Shown here piece after piece: positions 16,254 to 23,964 of a DNA stretch of 59,518 bases. The stretch is from Methanobrevibacter sp. (lineage in GTDB: Archaea > Methanobacteriota > Methanobacteria > Methanobacteriales > Methanobacteriaceae). The notes beneath the pieces are model-generated. The model saw only the letters and a list, made by a program, of their open reading frames with translations. It had not been told where the DNA came from and did not search any database. Position 1 is the first letter of the stretch. Each line of letters begins with the position of its first letter. A program made the translations under genes and the position numbers. The stretch is from assembly GCF_017539065.1 (NCBI RefSeq), contig NZ_JAFYHP010000030.1:1-59518 (forward strand), given 5' to 3'.

Positions 16254-17555
16254 ATGTTTTGGAACGAAGAAATTGAAACAATGCCAAGGCAAGACCTTGA
16301 AGAACTGCAGTTGAAGAAACTTCAAAAAACCGTCAAACGAGCTTTTGACAAGATTCCTTACTACAACAAAAAGTATAGCGAAGCTGAAGTTTTCCCGGAA
16401 GATATAGAAACTTTAAAAGATATTGAAAAACTCCCGTTCATCACAAAAGATGACCTAAGAGAAAGCTATCCCTTCGGACTGTTTGCTGTCGACATCGATG
16501 AAATTAAGGAACTGCACTCATCATCCGGAACCACAGGAAAACCGGTAGTGTCCGGATATACCAAAAAAGACATCGACACATGGGCGGAATGCATTGCACG
16601 CGGTTTGAAAATGATGGGCTTGGATGAAACAGACATAATCCAAAATACCCACGGATACGGAATGTTTACAGGAGGATTCGGAGTCCACTACGGATCCCAT
16701 AAAATCGGAGCAACAATCATCCCGATTTCAACCGGCCAGACCAGAAGGCAAATCGAAATCATGAGCGACTTTGGAGCGACATGCGTAATATTCACCCCGT
16801 CCTACGGAATCCACTTGGGGGAAGTCGCCCTCGAAGACGGAATCGACCCGAAGGAATTCGGCATCAAGGCAATCGGATTCGGAGCCGAAGGATGGACTGA
16901 AGAAATAAGGCGCAGGGTGGAAGAAATCTTTGGAACCAAAGCATACAACATTTACGGCCTGACAGAACTCATGGGACCCGGTGTGGGAATAGAATGCAGT
17001 GCGCAAAAAGGTCTTCACATTGCAGAAGACATATTCTACCCGGAAATCATAGACCCGAATACTGAAAGGGTATTGGGCGAAAACACCCCCGGAGAACTGG
17101 TATTGACAAACCTTGAAAGGGAAGGAATGCCTGTGATAAGATTCAGAACAAAGGATCTCACCAAGCTCACATATGAAAAATGTGAATGCGGAAGAACACA
17201 TGCCAGAATGAGCAGAATTACCGGCAGATCCGATGACATGATTAAAGTCAAAGGCGTGGCCATATTCCCGTCACAAATCGAAAAGGCATTGCTTAGAATC
17301 GGTGATGTAGAGCCTCATTACATGATTATAGTCACAAGGCCGGGCACATTGGATGAAATCGAAGTCAAGGTCGAAGCATCACAGGACATTTTCTTTGACG
17401 GCATAAAGGAAATGATGGCAATCCAAAACAAAATCGAAAAATCAATTGAAAACGAAACAGGCATAAGAGTTAAAGTAACTCTTGTTGAACCTAAAACCCT
17501 TCCAAGATTTGAAGGAAAAGCAAAAAGGGTTATAGACGAAAGAGACTTGCATTAG
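16254..17555 (+). CDS. Phenylacetate-CoA ligase family adenylate-forming enzyme
   Basis: 433 residues from the ATG at 16254, seven bases after GAGG (the ATG at 16242 overlaps that site). ANL-superfamily motifs: the P-loop H-S-S-S-G-T-T-G-K-P near residue 90, Y-G-L-T-E-L-M-G-P-G in the middle, and the adenylation-hinge region R-F-R-T-K-D-L with R-I-T-G-R-S-D-D-M-I-K-V-K-G. Four residues C-E-C-G precede the hinge, as in PaaK-type enzymes. In methanogens this family is annotated as phenylacetate-CoA ligase or coenzyme F390 synthetase; the sequence alone does not decide between them. The ACT protein eight bases downstream suggests control by an amino acid, and indolepyruvate or aryl-acid metabolism is possible. 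Confidence 0.85.
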   Translation: MFWNEEIETMPRQDLEELQLKKLQKTVKRAFDKIPYYNKKYSEAEVFPEDIETLKDIEKLPFITKDDLRESYPFGLFAVDIDEIKELHSSSGTTGKPVVSGYTKKDIDTWAECIARGLKMMGLDETDIIQNTHGYGMFTGGFGVHYGSHKIGATIIPISTGQTRRQIEIMSDFGATCVIFTPSYGIHLGEVALEDGIDPKEFGIKAIGFGAEGWTEEIRRRVEEIFGTKAYNIYGLTELMGPGVGIECSAQKGLHIAEDIFYPEIIDPNTERVLGENTPGELVLTNLEREGMPVIRFRTKDLTKLTYEKCECGRTHARMSRITGRSDDMIKVKGVAIFPSQIEKALLRIGDVEPHYMIIVTRPGTLDEIEVKVEASQDIFFDGIKEMMAIQNKIEKSIENETGIRVKVTLVEPKTLPRFEGKAKRVIDERDLH

Positions 17556-17563
17556 GTGAAATC

Positions 17564-17995
17564 ATGAAAATCAAACAATTATCAATATTTTTACAAAACA
17601 GAATGGGAAGCCTGTCCAAACCATTGGAAGTGCTGACAGTTGCCAACGTAAACATCAAGGCAATGTGCATGGCGGACACATCCGAATTCGGGATTCTGAG
17701 ACTTGTGGTTGATGATCCGATTAAGGGAAAAGAAGCGCTTGAGGAAAATAATTTCCTTGTCAAGATTACCGAAATTATCGCTGTCGAAATGAACGACTCA
17801 CCGGGCGGTCTGACCACTGTTTTAAGAGTTATTAAAGAAAACCTGATTGATCTGGAATATCTCTATGCATTCAGCCATGAAAAAGAAGGAAAAGCAATAC
17901 TGCTGCTGCATGCAGACGATATCGACAGGCTGATAGATATCCTAACAGGAAACAATATAACTATGGTTCCTGCCAGCGAAGTTTACAATTTATAA
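17564..17995 (+). CDS. Tandem ACT-domain amino-acid-binding protein
   Basis: 143 residues: two ACT modules (residues 1-70 and 72-140), each beta-alpha-beta-beta-alpha-beta. The first starts K-I-K-Q-L-S-I-F-L-Q-N-R-M-G-S-L with the ligand-loop N-R-x-G-x-L; the second has I-A-V-E-M-N-D-S-P-G-G-L. It is co-transcribed with the CoA-ligase-like gene, as often seen in archaea and anaerobic bacteria. It probably senses an amino acid, perhaps aromatic, and controls the partner enzyme; this is inferred. Confidence 0.85.
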   Translation: MKIKQLSIFLQNRMGSLSKPLEVLTVANVNIKAMCMADTSEFGILRLVVDDPIKGKEALEENNFLVKITEIIAVEMNDSPGGLTTVLRVIKENLIDLEYLYAFSHEKEGKAILLLHADDIDRLIDILTGNNITMVPASEVYNL

Positions 17996-18004
17996 TAAAA
18001 AAAG

Positions 18005-18034
18005 TCTAAAAAAGAAAAAAAATTCTTTTTTAGA
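18005..18034. terminator. Bidirectional terminator hairpin
   Basis: A perfect 12-bp stem, TCTAAAAAAGAA / TTCTTTTTTAGA, with a six-A loop lies between the convergent ACT gene and the small winged-helix gene. It carries U-rich arms in both directions. Confidence 0.75.
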
Positions 18035-18056
18035 TATTTCCAATTTTTTAAAGGCA

Positions 18057-18236
18057 TTATTCGGCTAAAGTCCAGTAACACCTTTTCGGAGAAACAATTG
18101 TTTCATCCTTTTTCAATTCTTTCATGATTTTGTCAACTTCTTTCTTATCCACACCGGATATTTCACTGACTTTTTTTGCATTTAAAGGTTCATCCGAATT
18201 TTTGAATGCTTCGATTACTTTTTCCTTATCATCCAT
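18057..18236 (-). CDS. Small winged-helix-like protein
   Basis: 59 residues from the ATG at 18236, six bases after AGGTG. The protein is one helix-turn-helix unit: V-I-E-A-F-K-N-S-D-E-P-L-N-A-K-K-V-S-E-I-S-G-V-D as helices 1-2, K-K-E-V-D-K-I-M-K-E-L-K as the recognition helix, and a short wing (E-T-I-V-S-P-K-R-C-Y-W-T-L). Length fits small archaeal regulators. Its targets are unknown. It stands alone between two terminators. Confidence 0.7.
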   Translation of the reverse strand: MDDKEKVIEAFKNSDEPLNAKKVSEISGVDKKEVDKIMKELKKDETIVSPKRCYWTLAE

Positions 18237-18404
18237 TATTATCACCTGATATTATTTTTGTCGTAATATTATATGAAAATTACCCTTCCGTCAAATACGA
18301 TTAAAAGTTAATACCTTTTCAGTTAATATGCTAAAAATCATTTACCGAAAAGCCGAAATCATTTGAAAATATTTAAATATATTTTACACTAAACATTTAA
18401 ACAT

Positions 18405-18433
18405 AAAACATCATGATTCTACATGATAGTTTT
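18405..18433 (+). promoter_or_regulatory. 5'-UTR hairpin of the SDR gene
   Basis: An 11-bp stem (AAAAC plus ATCATG pairing with CATGAT plus GTTTT, one bulged A) with loop ATTCTA lies about 25 bases after a TATA-like ATTTAAATATA at 18370-18380, so it should be at the very 5' end of the mRNA. It ends eight bases before the AGGTG ribosome binding site. Confidence 0.4.
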
Positions 18434-18452
18434 AAAAGATTAGGTGATTAAA

Positions 18453-19196
18453 ATGGGAAAACTAGACGGAAAAGTAGCAATCGTAACCGGATCAACCTCC
18501 GGTATGGGCCGTTCTACAGCTAAATTATTTGCTGAAGAAGGTGCAAAAGTTGTTGTAACCGGAAGAAACGAAGAAAGAGCAAACGCCGTAGTTGATGACA
18601 TTAAAGCAGCTGGTGGAGAAGCATTCGCAGTCATCGCAGATATGGCTGATGTTGACGACATTAAAAAAATCTTTGATGCAACCATTGAAGAATATGGAAC
18701 TGTCGACATCTTATTCAACAATGCAGGACTTTTAAGCATAACCCCTCTTTTAGAAATTACCAAAGAGGAATGGGACAAAGTATTTGCAGTTGACGTATAC
18801 GCTCCATTATACTTAACCCAATTGGTAGCTCCTGTAATGAAAGAAAAAGGAAAAGGTGTTGTAATTAACACCTGTTCAGTTGCATCCTACGCTGCACACT
18901 TTGGATTTGTAGGTTACATCTCATCAAAACACGCTATTGCAGGTCTTACCAAATCCATGGCATTCGAACTTGGTCCTGAAATAAGATGTAACGGTATTGC
19001 TCCTGGTGCTATCCACACCGCTATGGTAGACAGTATTGGTGGAGTAGAAGCATTACAAATGATGGTTGACGGAGCACCTATGAAAAGAGTAGGTCAAGGA
19101 GAAGATATTGCTGCATTAGCATTATTCCTTGCTTCTGACGAATCTGAATTCGTAGACGGTCAAATCATCAGATGTGACGGCGGATTTGAGTGTTAA
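18453..19196 (+). CDS. Short-chain dehydrogenase/reductase (SDR)
   Basis: 247 residues from the ATG at 18453, with AGGTGATT upstream. Classical SDR features: the nucleotide-binding T-G-S-T-S-G-M-G-R-S near residue 12, N-N-A-G near 90, catalytic Ser in C-S-V-A-S and Tyr-Lys in Y-I-S-S-K near residue 153, then N-G-I-A-P-G-A-I-H-T. An Arg after the second strand (V-V-V-T-G-R-N) suggests NADPH preference. The closest annotated activities would be 3-oxoacyl-ACP reductase or glucose dehydrogenase types, but the substrate cannot be read from sequence. Codon use is rich in favoured codons, suggesting high expression. Confidence 0.9.
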   Translation: MGKLDGKVAIVTGSTSGMGRSTAKLFAEEGAKVVVTGRNEERANAVVDDIKAAGGEAFAVIADMADVDDIKKIFDATIEEYGTVDILFNNAGLLSITPLLEITKEEWDKVFAVDVYAPLYLTQLVAPVMKEKGKGVVINTCSVASYAAHFGFVGYISSKHAIAGLTKSMAFELGPEIRCNGIAPGAIHTAMVDSIGGVEALQMMVDGAPMKRVGQGEDIAALALFLASDESEFVDGQIIRCDGGFEC

Positions 19197-19205
19197 GTTT
19201 TTTAA

Positions 19206-19229
19206 AGTAGTTGGATTTAATCCACTACT
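19206..19229 (+). terminator. Terminator of the SDR gene
   Basis: A 10-bp stem, AGTAGT-GGAT / ATCCACTACT with one bulged T and a TTA loop, begins nine bases after the stop. It is followed by a T-rich stretch near 19233-19242. Confidence 0.6.
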
Positions 19230-19371
19230 CCTATTTTAATTTTTCAATATTGAGCGTTTTTTAGTCTAATTATATTTTGCCTGAAAATTTTTTGGAAGTT
19301 AGACTCATCCCTAACTTTTCCTTTTTAACGCCACAAAAAAAGCTTATTTTAAAAAAAAAGTATTGGAAATG

Positions 19372-20355
19372 TTATTTTTCAATAACATATCCGTGATTTT
19401 GCGCTTTGGTGACAAAGACTGTTCCCTTGTCTCCAATCATATCCTTGATTTTTTCAACGATGAATTCGTTTGACTCATCGAATACTGTGTACAATACCGG
19501 ACCGAATGAACTGATTCCGGCACCGTAAGCCCCTGCATCTTCCATTGCTTTCATGGTCGGCAGGTAACTTGCGTCAAGGGAGTGTTCCAGCTTGTTGAAA
19601 CCTACTTTTTGAAGCTCGCTTACAGCCCATCCAAAGTTTTTAATGTCCTTTTCAAGCATGAACGGAAGAAGGTTCATTAAAATCAGGTGGGACACCTGTT
19701 CCACTTCCTCTTTTGGAATAGGACAATATGTCTGGAATACATCAACTTCGTCATCACCCTCCATGTGCTTTTCGATTTCAGGAATGACAATCAGGATTTT
19801 CCATTCTTCCGGAAACTCATATCTTGCAATCAATGTAGCAGGCTTTGCCTTTGATGCACCGGACGGTAAAAATAAAGGTTTTTCCTCCTTACTGTGTCCG
19901 CCGTCTACGATGAAACCACCCAAATCGTGAGTGTATGTTCCGATTCCGGAGGTTCCGCCTCTTCCGACAATGCTGCTTAAGATTCTGCTTTCCACTTCAA
20001 TGCCCATTGTTTCTGTAATCAAATGAGCAGTGGAAACTGCAATTTGAGTTCCGCTTCCAAAACCGGAATGCGGAGGATAAGTCTGATGAACTGTAAATTT
20101 AAATCCTGAATCAATGTCAAAGTGCTCAATGGTCTTTTGAGCAGCGGCAGGAATTTTTTCCTTACATTCCAAAATAGCTTCCTCGTCAGTTACGGTATCT
20201 GCAAATACAAGTTCAATTCCACTTTCTATTTGCTCAGATTCCAATACAAATTGTGGGTCAGCCAATGCTAGACCGATTCCACCATCAACTCTTCTATATG
20301 ACCCGTTCAAGTCAATGAGGGACATATGTATTCTTGAAGGTGCTCTAATTATCAT
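19372..20355 (-). CDS. mptG: Beta-ribofuranosylaminobenzene 5'-phosphate synthase
   Basis: 327 residues from the ATG at 20355 (GGAAGTGA five bases upstream). The protein begins M-I-I-R-A-P-S-R-I-H as in the family, so the longer upstream frame is not real. GHMP-kinase-like fold with P-P-H-S-G-F-G-S-G-T-Q near residue 85 and R-V-D-G-G-I-G near the N-terminus. It condenses PRPP and 4-hydroxybenzoate with loss of CO2 in the first committed step of methanopterin synthesis. The gene is alone on the minus strand with a TATA-like site at 20388-20398. Confidence 0.9.
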   Translation of the reverse strand: MIIRAPSRIHMSLIDLNGSYRRVDGGIGLALADPQFVLESEQIESGIELVFADTVTDEEAILECKEKIPAAAQKTIEHFDIDSGFKFTVHQTYPPHSGFGSGTQIAVSTAHLITETMGIEVESRILSSIVGRGGTSGIGTYTHDLGGFIVDGGHSKEEKPLFLPSGASKAKPATLIARYEFPEEWKILIVIPEIEKHMEGDDEVDVFQTYCPIPKEEVEQVSHLILMNLLPFMLEKDIKNFGWAVSELQKVGFNKLEHSLDASYLPTMKAMEDAGAYGAGISSFGPVLYTVFDESNEFIVEKIKDMIGDKGTVFVTKAQNHGYVIEK

Positions 20356-20481
20356 TTTTTCACTTCCGTTAAAATAATTTCTTATTAATATATGTTTATA
20401 AATAGTAATAAAGTTTTCTTTATATGCCTGCAAAAAGTTAGTTGAATTCAAAGCGAAGATAAAAAAAAGAGATTTAAATTC

Positions 20482-20519
20482 AAAATGAGTATTAAAATAC
20501 TCGTTTTAGTCTTTTTTTT
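20482..20519 (+). terminator. Orphan terminator-like hairpin
   Basis: The stem GAGTAT / ATACTC, extended by AAAA and TTTT with one mismatch each, spans 20482-20507 and is followed by a T run at 20511-20519. No plus-strand gene ends here, so it may be left from a lost gene or belong to a minus-strand transcript. Confidence 0.45.
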
Positions 20520-20916
20520 ATTGATTTTTAATTTTAAAGAGAGAGTATCAGGACAAAAATTATTTTCAGGAATTTTGCTAAAAGAGGAGTAAACATTTCA
20601 ATTATTGATATTTTAAGTTATCTGCATAGGCCATGTATCTAAATGGTAAGTGTTTATGTTAAAAAAACATTGAGAAATTTTTTCTTAAAATTAATAATTA
20701 TTCTAATTACGTGCTAAAAGCAATTTTTACTTGAGTATTAGCTAAATAAAAACTATTTATATAATTAAATTAAATGTTATAACTAATCAAACTCTTGATC
20801 CAATTGGGGGTGATATTATTGCGAACAAAATAATATTGCCTGCGAGGGAATTTAGAACAATTGTTTTAATGAACTCTCCTCTTGGCAAATTTATCTATCA
20901 AAATGGAGGAATCCTT
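20520..20916. other. Gene-poor stretch
   Basis: AT-rich DNA with only very short reading frames and no convincing coding pattern. A TATA box (TTTATATA) at 20755-20762 and a G-rich ribosome-binding-like site (GGGGGTGAT) at 20806-20814 precede the small membrane peptide gene. Confidence 0.4.
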
Positions 20917-21012
20917 ATGGGTATCCGAAAGAAATTTTGGATTACAATGCTCATATACGCCATCATAACGTGGTGTTCGGCATTTGTCATCATATGGATT
21001 ATCTATAATTAG
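20917..21012 (+). CDS. 31-residue single-helix membrane peptide
   Basis: An ATG with a near-perfect GGAGGA five bases upstream starts M-G-I-R-K-K-F-W-I-T-M-L-I-Y-A-I-I and ends I-I-W-I-I-Y-N. A basic N-terminus is followed by one membrane helix of about 23 residues. The same frame stays open upstream to about 20803 without an ATG except at 20869, and a second Shine-Dalgarno-like GGGGGTGAT lies at 20806-20814, so a longer form starting at a non-ATG codon is possible. TATA at 20755-20762. Function unknown; small membrane peptides of this type often regulate transporters or act as toxins. Confidence 0.5.
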   Translation: MGIRKKFWITMLIYAIITWCSAFVIIWIIYN

Positions 21013-21456
21013 TCCTATGCCATAATTGATTTCTCCTTTAAACTGTAGGAATCATCAAATATTAGAATCATTGTTTATCGATAGCTCTTAAGAGTTATGT
21101 TTGGGTTTGTTAGATTTAATTGACACTTCCTATAGTTTATAAATTAAAAAACAATAAACTTTATATATAATTTAACTCATAATATTCTATTAGAGTTTAA
21201 AATCCACACTTCTGGTACTTAAATTCTAAAATTTTGATAGATGAAATTATTCGGTGTCTACTTGTTCGAACATGTATTAAACATGTTGTAGACATTGAAT
21301 TTTTAACTTTTACTAATTTTAACTCATTAATTGAATTTCCTAATTTTATCTTTTATAGATGCCATTGTTTTTCTTAAAACCATTACCTTAATTAATTTCT
21401 ATCTAAATGAATATTGCCACAGTAAACTTAAATATTTTTAAAAAGAATATATTACC
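21013..21456. other. Gene-free gap with a promoter and a hairpin
   Basis: A TATA-like sequence (TTTATATATAA) near 21160-21170 could start a plus-strand transcript through the hairpin at 21255-21294. I see no protein gene. The downstream gene at 21457 begins with a very short or absent leader. Confidence 0.35.
21255..21294 (+). ncRNA. Candidate structured RNA hairpin
   Basis: TGTCTAC (21255-21261) pairs with GTAGACA (21288-21294). Inside it AACATGT (21269-21275) pairs with ACATGTT (21281-21287), leaving a seven-base bulge TTGTTCG on one side. T-rich sequence follows. With the promoter-like site about 90 bases upstream this could be the end of a small RNA; it could also be only a terminator or operator. 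Confidence 0.25.
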
Positions 21457-21882
21457 ATGACTTTCATGAACAATGATGCAAATATAAAACAGTTCCAACT
21501 GATAGAATTCATGAACAAAAATTGCAGTGATGAGCATGTGATGGCAAAAATCATAATCGTTCTTCGCCGAGACAAGATAGAAGCTCCCTATTATATGATT
21601 ACCAAAATCAGAATGACTTCCTGTATTGACAGGCCGGAAAATGGAGTTATCCATGCAATGGACATAATCAACCATACCAGGAGACATAATCTGACTGAAG
21701 ATACATATAATGACATCAAATCACTGATTACTGGCAGCGATTATGAATCCAACCTTGTAGAAATCACTGAAGACGACAGCCAGCTGAAGATGGTTTTAAT
21801 GTCTAGAAATAATGATGAAAACAGAACTCTTTTTGAAAACCACAAGGAACTTTTCGACAGAATAGATAATCTGATCGATTAG
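21457..21882 (+). CDS. Hypothetical cytoplasmic protein
   Basis: 141 residues, no membrane segment. The pattern is alpha/beta: I-K-Q-F-Q-L-I-E-F-M-N-K-N-C, then V-M-A-K-I-I-I-V-L-R-R-D, then T-K-I-R-M-T-S-C-I-D-R-P and a polar C-terminus with I-T-E-D-D-S-Q-L-K-M-V-L-M. There is no Shine-Dalgarno before the ATG; a TATA-like sequence about 25 bases upstream suggests a leaderless mRNA. The in-frame ATG four codons in is an alternative start. I do not recognise the family. Confidence 0.6.
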   Translation: MTFMNNDANIKQFQLIEFMNKNCSDEHVMAKIIIVLRRDKIEAPYYMITKIRMTSCIDRPENGVIHAMDIINHTRRHNLTEDTYNDIKSLITGSDYESNLVEITEDDSQLKMVLMSRNNDENRTLFENHKELFDRIDNLID

Positions 21883-21895
21883 AAAATTCCCGCAA

Positions 21896-22543
21896 TCAGA
21901 ACTCCAAATCATCAACAGCATCAATCAACTTGGATGCCAACCTGCAGGTATAATCGAACAATTCGTAAGAATAGCATTCATAGACCAGTGTCGGTATTCC
22001 TGCCTTTGCTGTCGGTTCTGTAATGAACGGCGGACTTGACCTGAATTCCGGTGCGTAATAGACAACTTCATCGACGGAATCGATGATTGCATTCATGAAT
22101 CTTGAGGATTTCTCATCAAAGCCAGGTGCAAAAACAAAATTTGTAATCTGATAATCCCCAGGACCATTGGATCCCCTGTTTGAATGAATGTCCAAAAACA
22201 GATCATATCCCTTGCTGATTATGTCATCCCTGATGAACTCCTGAGCGAGAAGCTGTCCCTCCAATCGCCCCTCGGTTTGTGAAGCCTTATCATTTACATT
22301 GATGTTATACAGGCAATAGCAGTATTTCAAATCGTCTTTTGCAGTCAGTTCATCGAAAAGTGCTCTGTGGGATTTGCTTTCAAGGGGATGCATTCCTATT
22401 ACATAAGCGATTCTGACTGGTGAAGAGCTGTCTCCAAACGGACCGTGCAAATGCACGCTTCCCAAATCATTTTCGCCAATTAATATGGAGTCATAATCCT
22501 TTGAGTCAACTTGAGCAATGTCAGTAGGGCCTTCAGGGTACAA
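21896..22543 (-). CDS. Zinc carboxypeptidase (M14)-like or deacylase-like protein
   Basis: 215 residues, TTG start with GGTGATTA upstream. It has the metal-site pattern of the M14/AstE-AspA superfamily: G-M-H-P-L-E-S near residue 50 (His-x-x-Glu zinc ligands), F-L-D-I-H-S-N-R-G near 117 (third zinc ligand His), and P-T-L-V-Y-E-C-Y near 190, where Glu is at the catalytic place. It is shorter than typical carboxypeptidases, so it may be a compact amidase or deacylase. No signal peptide, so cytoplasmic. The reading ends 14 bases after the convergent 21457-21882 gene. Confidence 0.65.
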   Translation of the reverse strand: MYPEGPTDIAQVDSKDYDSILIGENDLGSVHLHGPFGDSSSPVRIAYVIGMHPLESKSHRALFDELTAKDDLKYCYCLYNINVNDKASQTEGRLEGQLLAQEFIRDDIISKGYDLFLDIHSNRGSNGPGDYQITNFVFAPGFDEKSSRFMNAIIDSVDEVVYYAPEFRSSPPFITEPTAKAGIPTLVYECYSYELFDYTCRLASKLIDAVDDLEF

Positions 22544-22582
22544 ATAATCACCAAAAAAAATAAGTAGGGACTAGAAATTAAT

Positions 22583-23083
22583 CTAGTCTTCGGAAGGTGC
22601 GCGTGCACCTAACTCTTTGTTCAATTCGTAAATTAATCTGTTATCGCCTTCGGCGAGTTTTATTTTAGCGACCAATTCCATTGCGTTTTCTTCCTCTTCA
22701 ACTTGCTCTTCGACAAACCATTGAAGGAAGTTGTTGGTTGCGTGGTCTTTTTCTTCGATAGCCAAGTCAACCAAATCGTTGATGAGGCCGGTCACCATTT
22801 TTTCATGTTCCAAAACATGTTCGAATGCAGCTACTGGAGAATCCCATTCTGTTTGAGGTCCTTCGATTGCAGCCAAGGTTACGGAAGCTCCTCTTCTTAT
22901 GATGTAGTCATAGAATTTCATTCCGTGCTCCAGTTCTTCTGCTGCCTGTACTCTCATCCAGTTAGCAAATCCTGCTAAATCTTCATCTTCAAAGTAAGCT
23001 GCCATGGATAAATACAAATATCCTGAGTAAACTTCAGCGTTTAATTGTCCATTTAATGCTTTTTCCATATTTTCTGATACCAT
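22583..23083 (-). CDS. ftnA: Ferritin
   Basis: 166 residues from the ATG at 23083 (GGTGATATTTG upstream). Four-helix bundle with the ferroxidase pattern: [15 protein letters not shown] near residue 16, E-E-L-E-H-G-M-K-F near 49, and E-E-Q-V-E-E-E-E near 128. Non-haem bacterial-type ferritin that stores iron and detoxifies Fe(II). Length is normal. It stands alone with a short promoter region shared divergently with nudC. Confidence 0.93.
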   Translation of the reverse strand: MVSENMEKALNGQLNAEVYSGYLYLSMAAYFEDEDLAGFANWMRVQAAEELEHGMKFYDYIIRRGASVTLAAIEGPQTEWDSPVAAFEHVLEHEKMVTGLINDLVDLAIEEKDHATNNFLQWFVEEQVEEEENAMELVAKIKLAEGDNRLIYELNKELGARAPSED

Positions 23084-23166
23084 CAAATATCACCAATATA
23101 ACATTTAACTTTAATTGAATATAAAACCTACTAAAATTATATAATCCTAAAAATAAATTCTATACC

Positions 23167-23964
23167 ATGATAGAAAAATCACTTTATGAAAACTACAGAA
23201 TCGGTTTCGATGAAAAAATTGCCCCCGACAGTGATGATTATCTATTTGTCTTTAATGAAAACAGGGAATTGTATTTAAACGAGAACAAGGCCCTGCCTAC
23301 ATCACTGGACAGCTTCAATATTAACTTTTGCTGGTATATTGGAGAGTATATGGGCAAAAAGGCATTTGTAGTTAACGTTGAAAGTGATGAATCATTCCAC
23401 ACTCTGCATGAAGTCTATGAACTTGACCATGACCTGTACCATATTGCAGGAAAAGCCGTTTTGGTAAACGATTGGTATATATCACACAGGTTTTGCGGAA
23501 GATGCGGAACACCAACCCGATTAGATGAAAAGGACATGATGTTAAAATGCCCTGAGTGCGGGCAAAACCATTATCCTCGCATCGCTCCTGCAATTATTGT
23601 GGCCATCAGAAAGGGCGACGAATTGCTTATGGCACAGCACAGCTATCATGACACCATCAGATATGCATTAATAGCAGGTTTTGTGGAACCCGGCGAGTCA
23701 ATTGAAGAAGCCGTTCACAGGGAAGTCCTTGAAGAGGTAGGGGTTAAAATCAAAAACCTGAAATACATGAAAAGCCAGTCCTGGCCGTTTCCGAATTCCC
23801 TGATGCTGGGCTTTACGGCCGAGTATGACTCAGGCGACATTAAGGTTGACGGCGATGAAATCGTCAGGGCTAAATGGTTTAAAAAAGATGAGATAATAAG
23901 GTATGCATCCGACATCAGCATTTCAGACTGGCTGGTCCAAAATTTCATCGACACAACACCTTAA
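23167..23964 (+). CDS. nudC: NADH pyrophosphatase, Nudix family
   Basis: 265 residues. An N-terminal domain is followed by a four-cysteine zinc ribbon (F-C-G-R-C-G-T-P and C-P-E-C-G-Q near residues 103-125), then the motif H-Y-P-R-I-A-P-A-I and the Nudix box G-F-V-E-P-G-E-S-I-E-E-A-V-H-R-E-V with following L-E-E-V-G-V near residues 180-200. S-Q-S-W-P-F-P-N-S-L-M lies after the box, as in NudC. It hydrolyses NAD(H) and may remove NAD caps from RNA. It overlaps the convergent PatB-like gene by four bases. Confidence 0.92.
   Translation: MIEKSLYENYRIGFDEKIAPDSDDYLFVFNENRELYLNENKALPTSLDSFNINFCWYIGEYMGKKAFVVNVESDESFHTLHEVYELDHDLYHIAGKAVLVNDWYISHRFCGRCGTPTRLDEKDMMLKCPECGQNHYPRIAPAIIVAIRKGDELLMAQHSYHDTIRYALIAGFVEPGESIEEAVHREVLEEVGVKIKNLKYMKSQSWPFPNSLMLGFTAEYDSGDIKVDGDEIVRAKWFKKDEIIRYASDISISDWLVQNFIDTTP

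Noticed and set aside
20520..20640. Short frames after the orphan hairpin, one ending L-L-K-E-E and one ending S-Y-L-H-R-P-C-I
   Set aside because: No ATG start and no protein-like pattern over more than 30 codons.
21262..21275. GTTCGAA motif resembling a tRNA T-loop
   Set aside because: No acceptor, D or anticodon stems can be drawn around it; it is part of the palindrome TGTTCGAACA.
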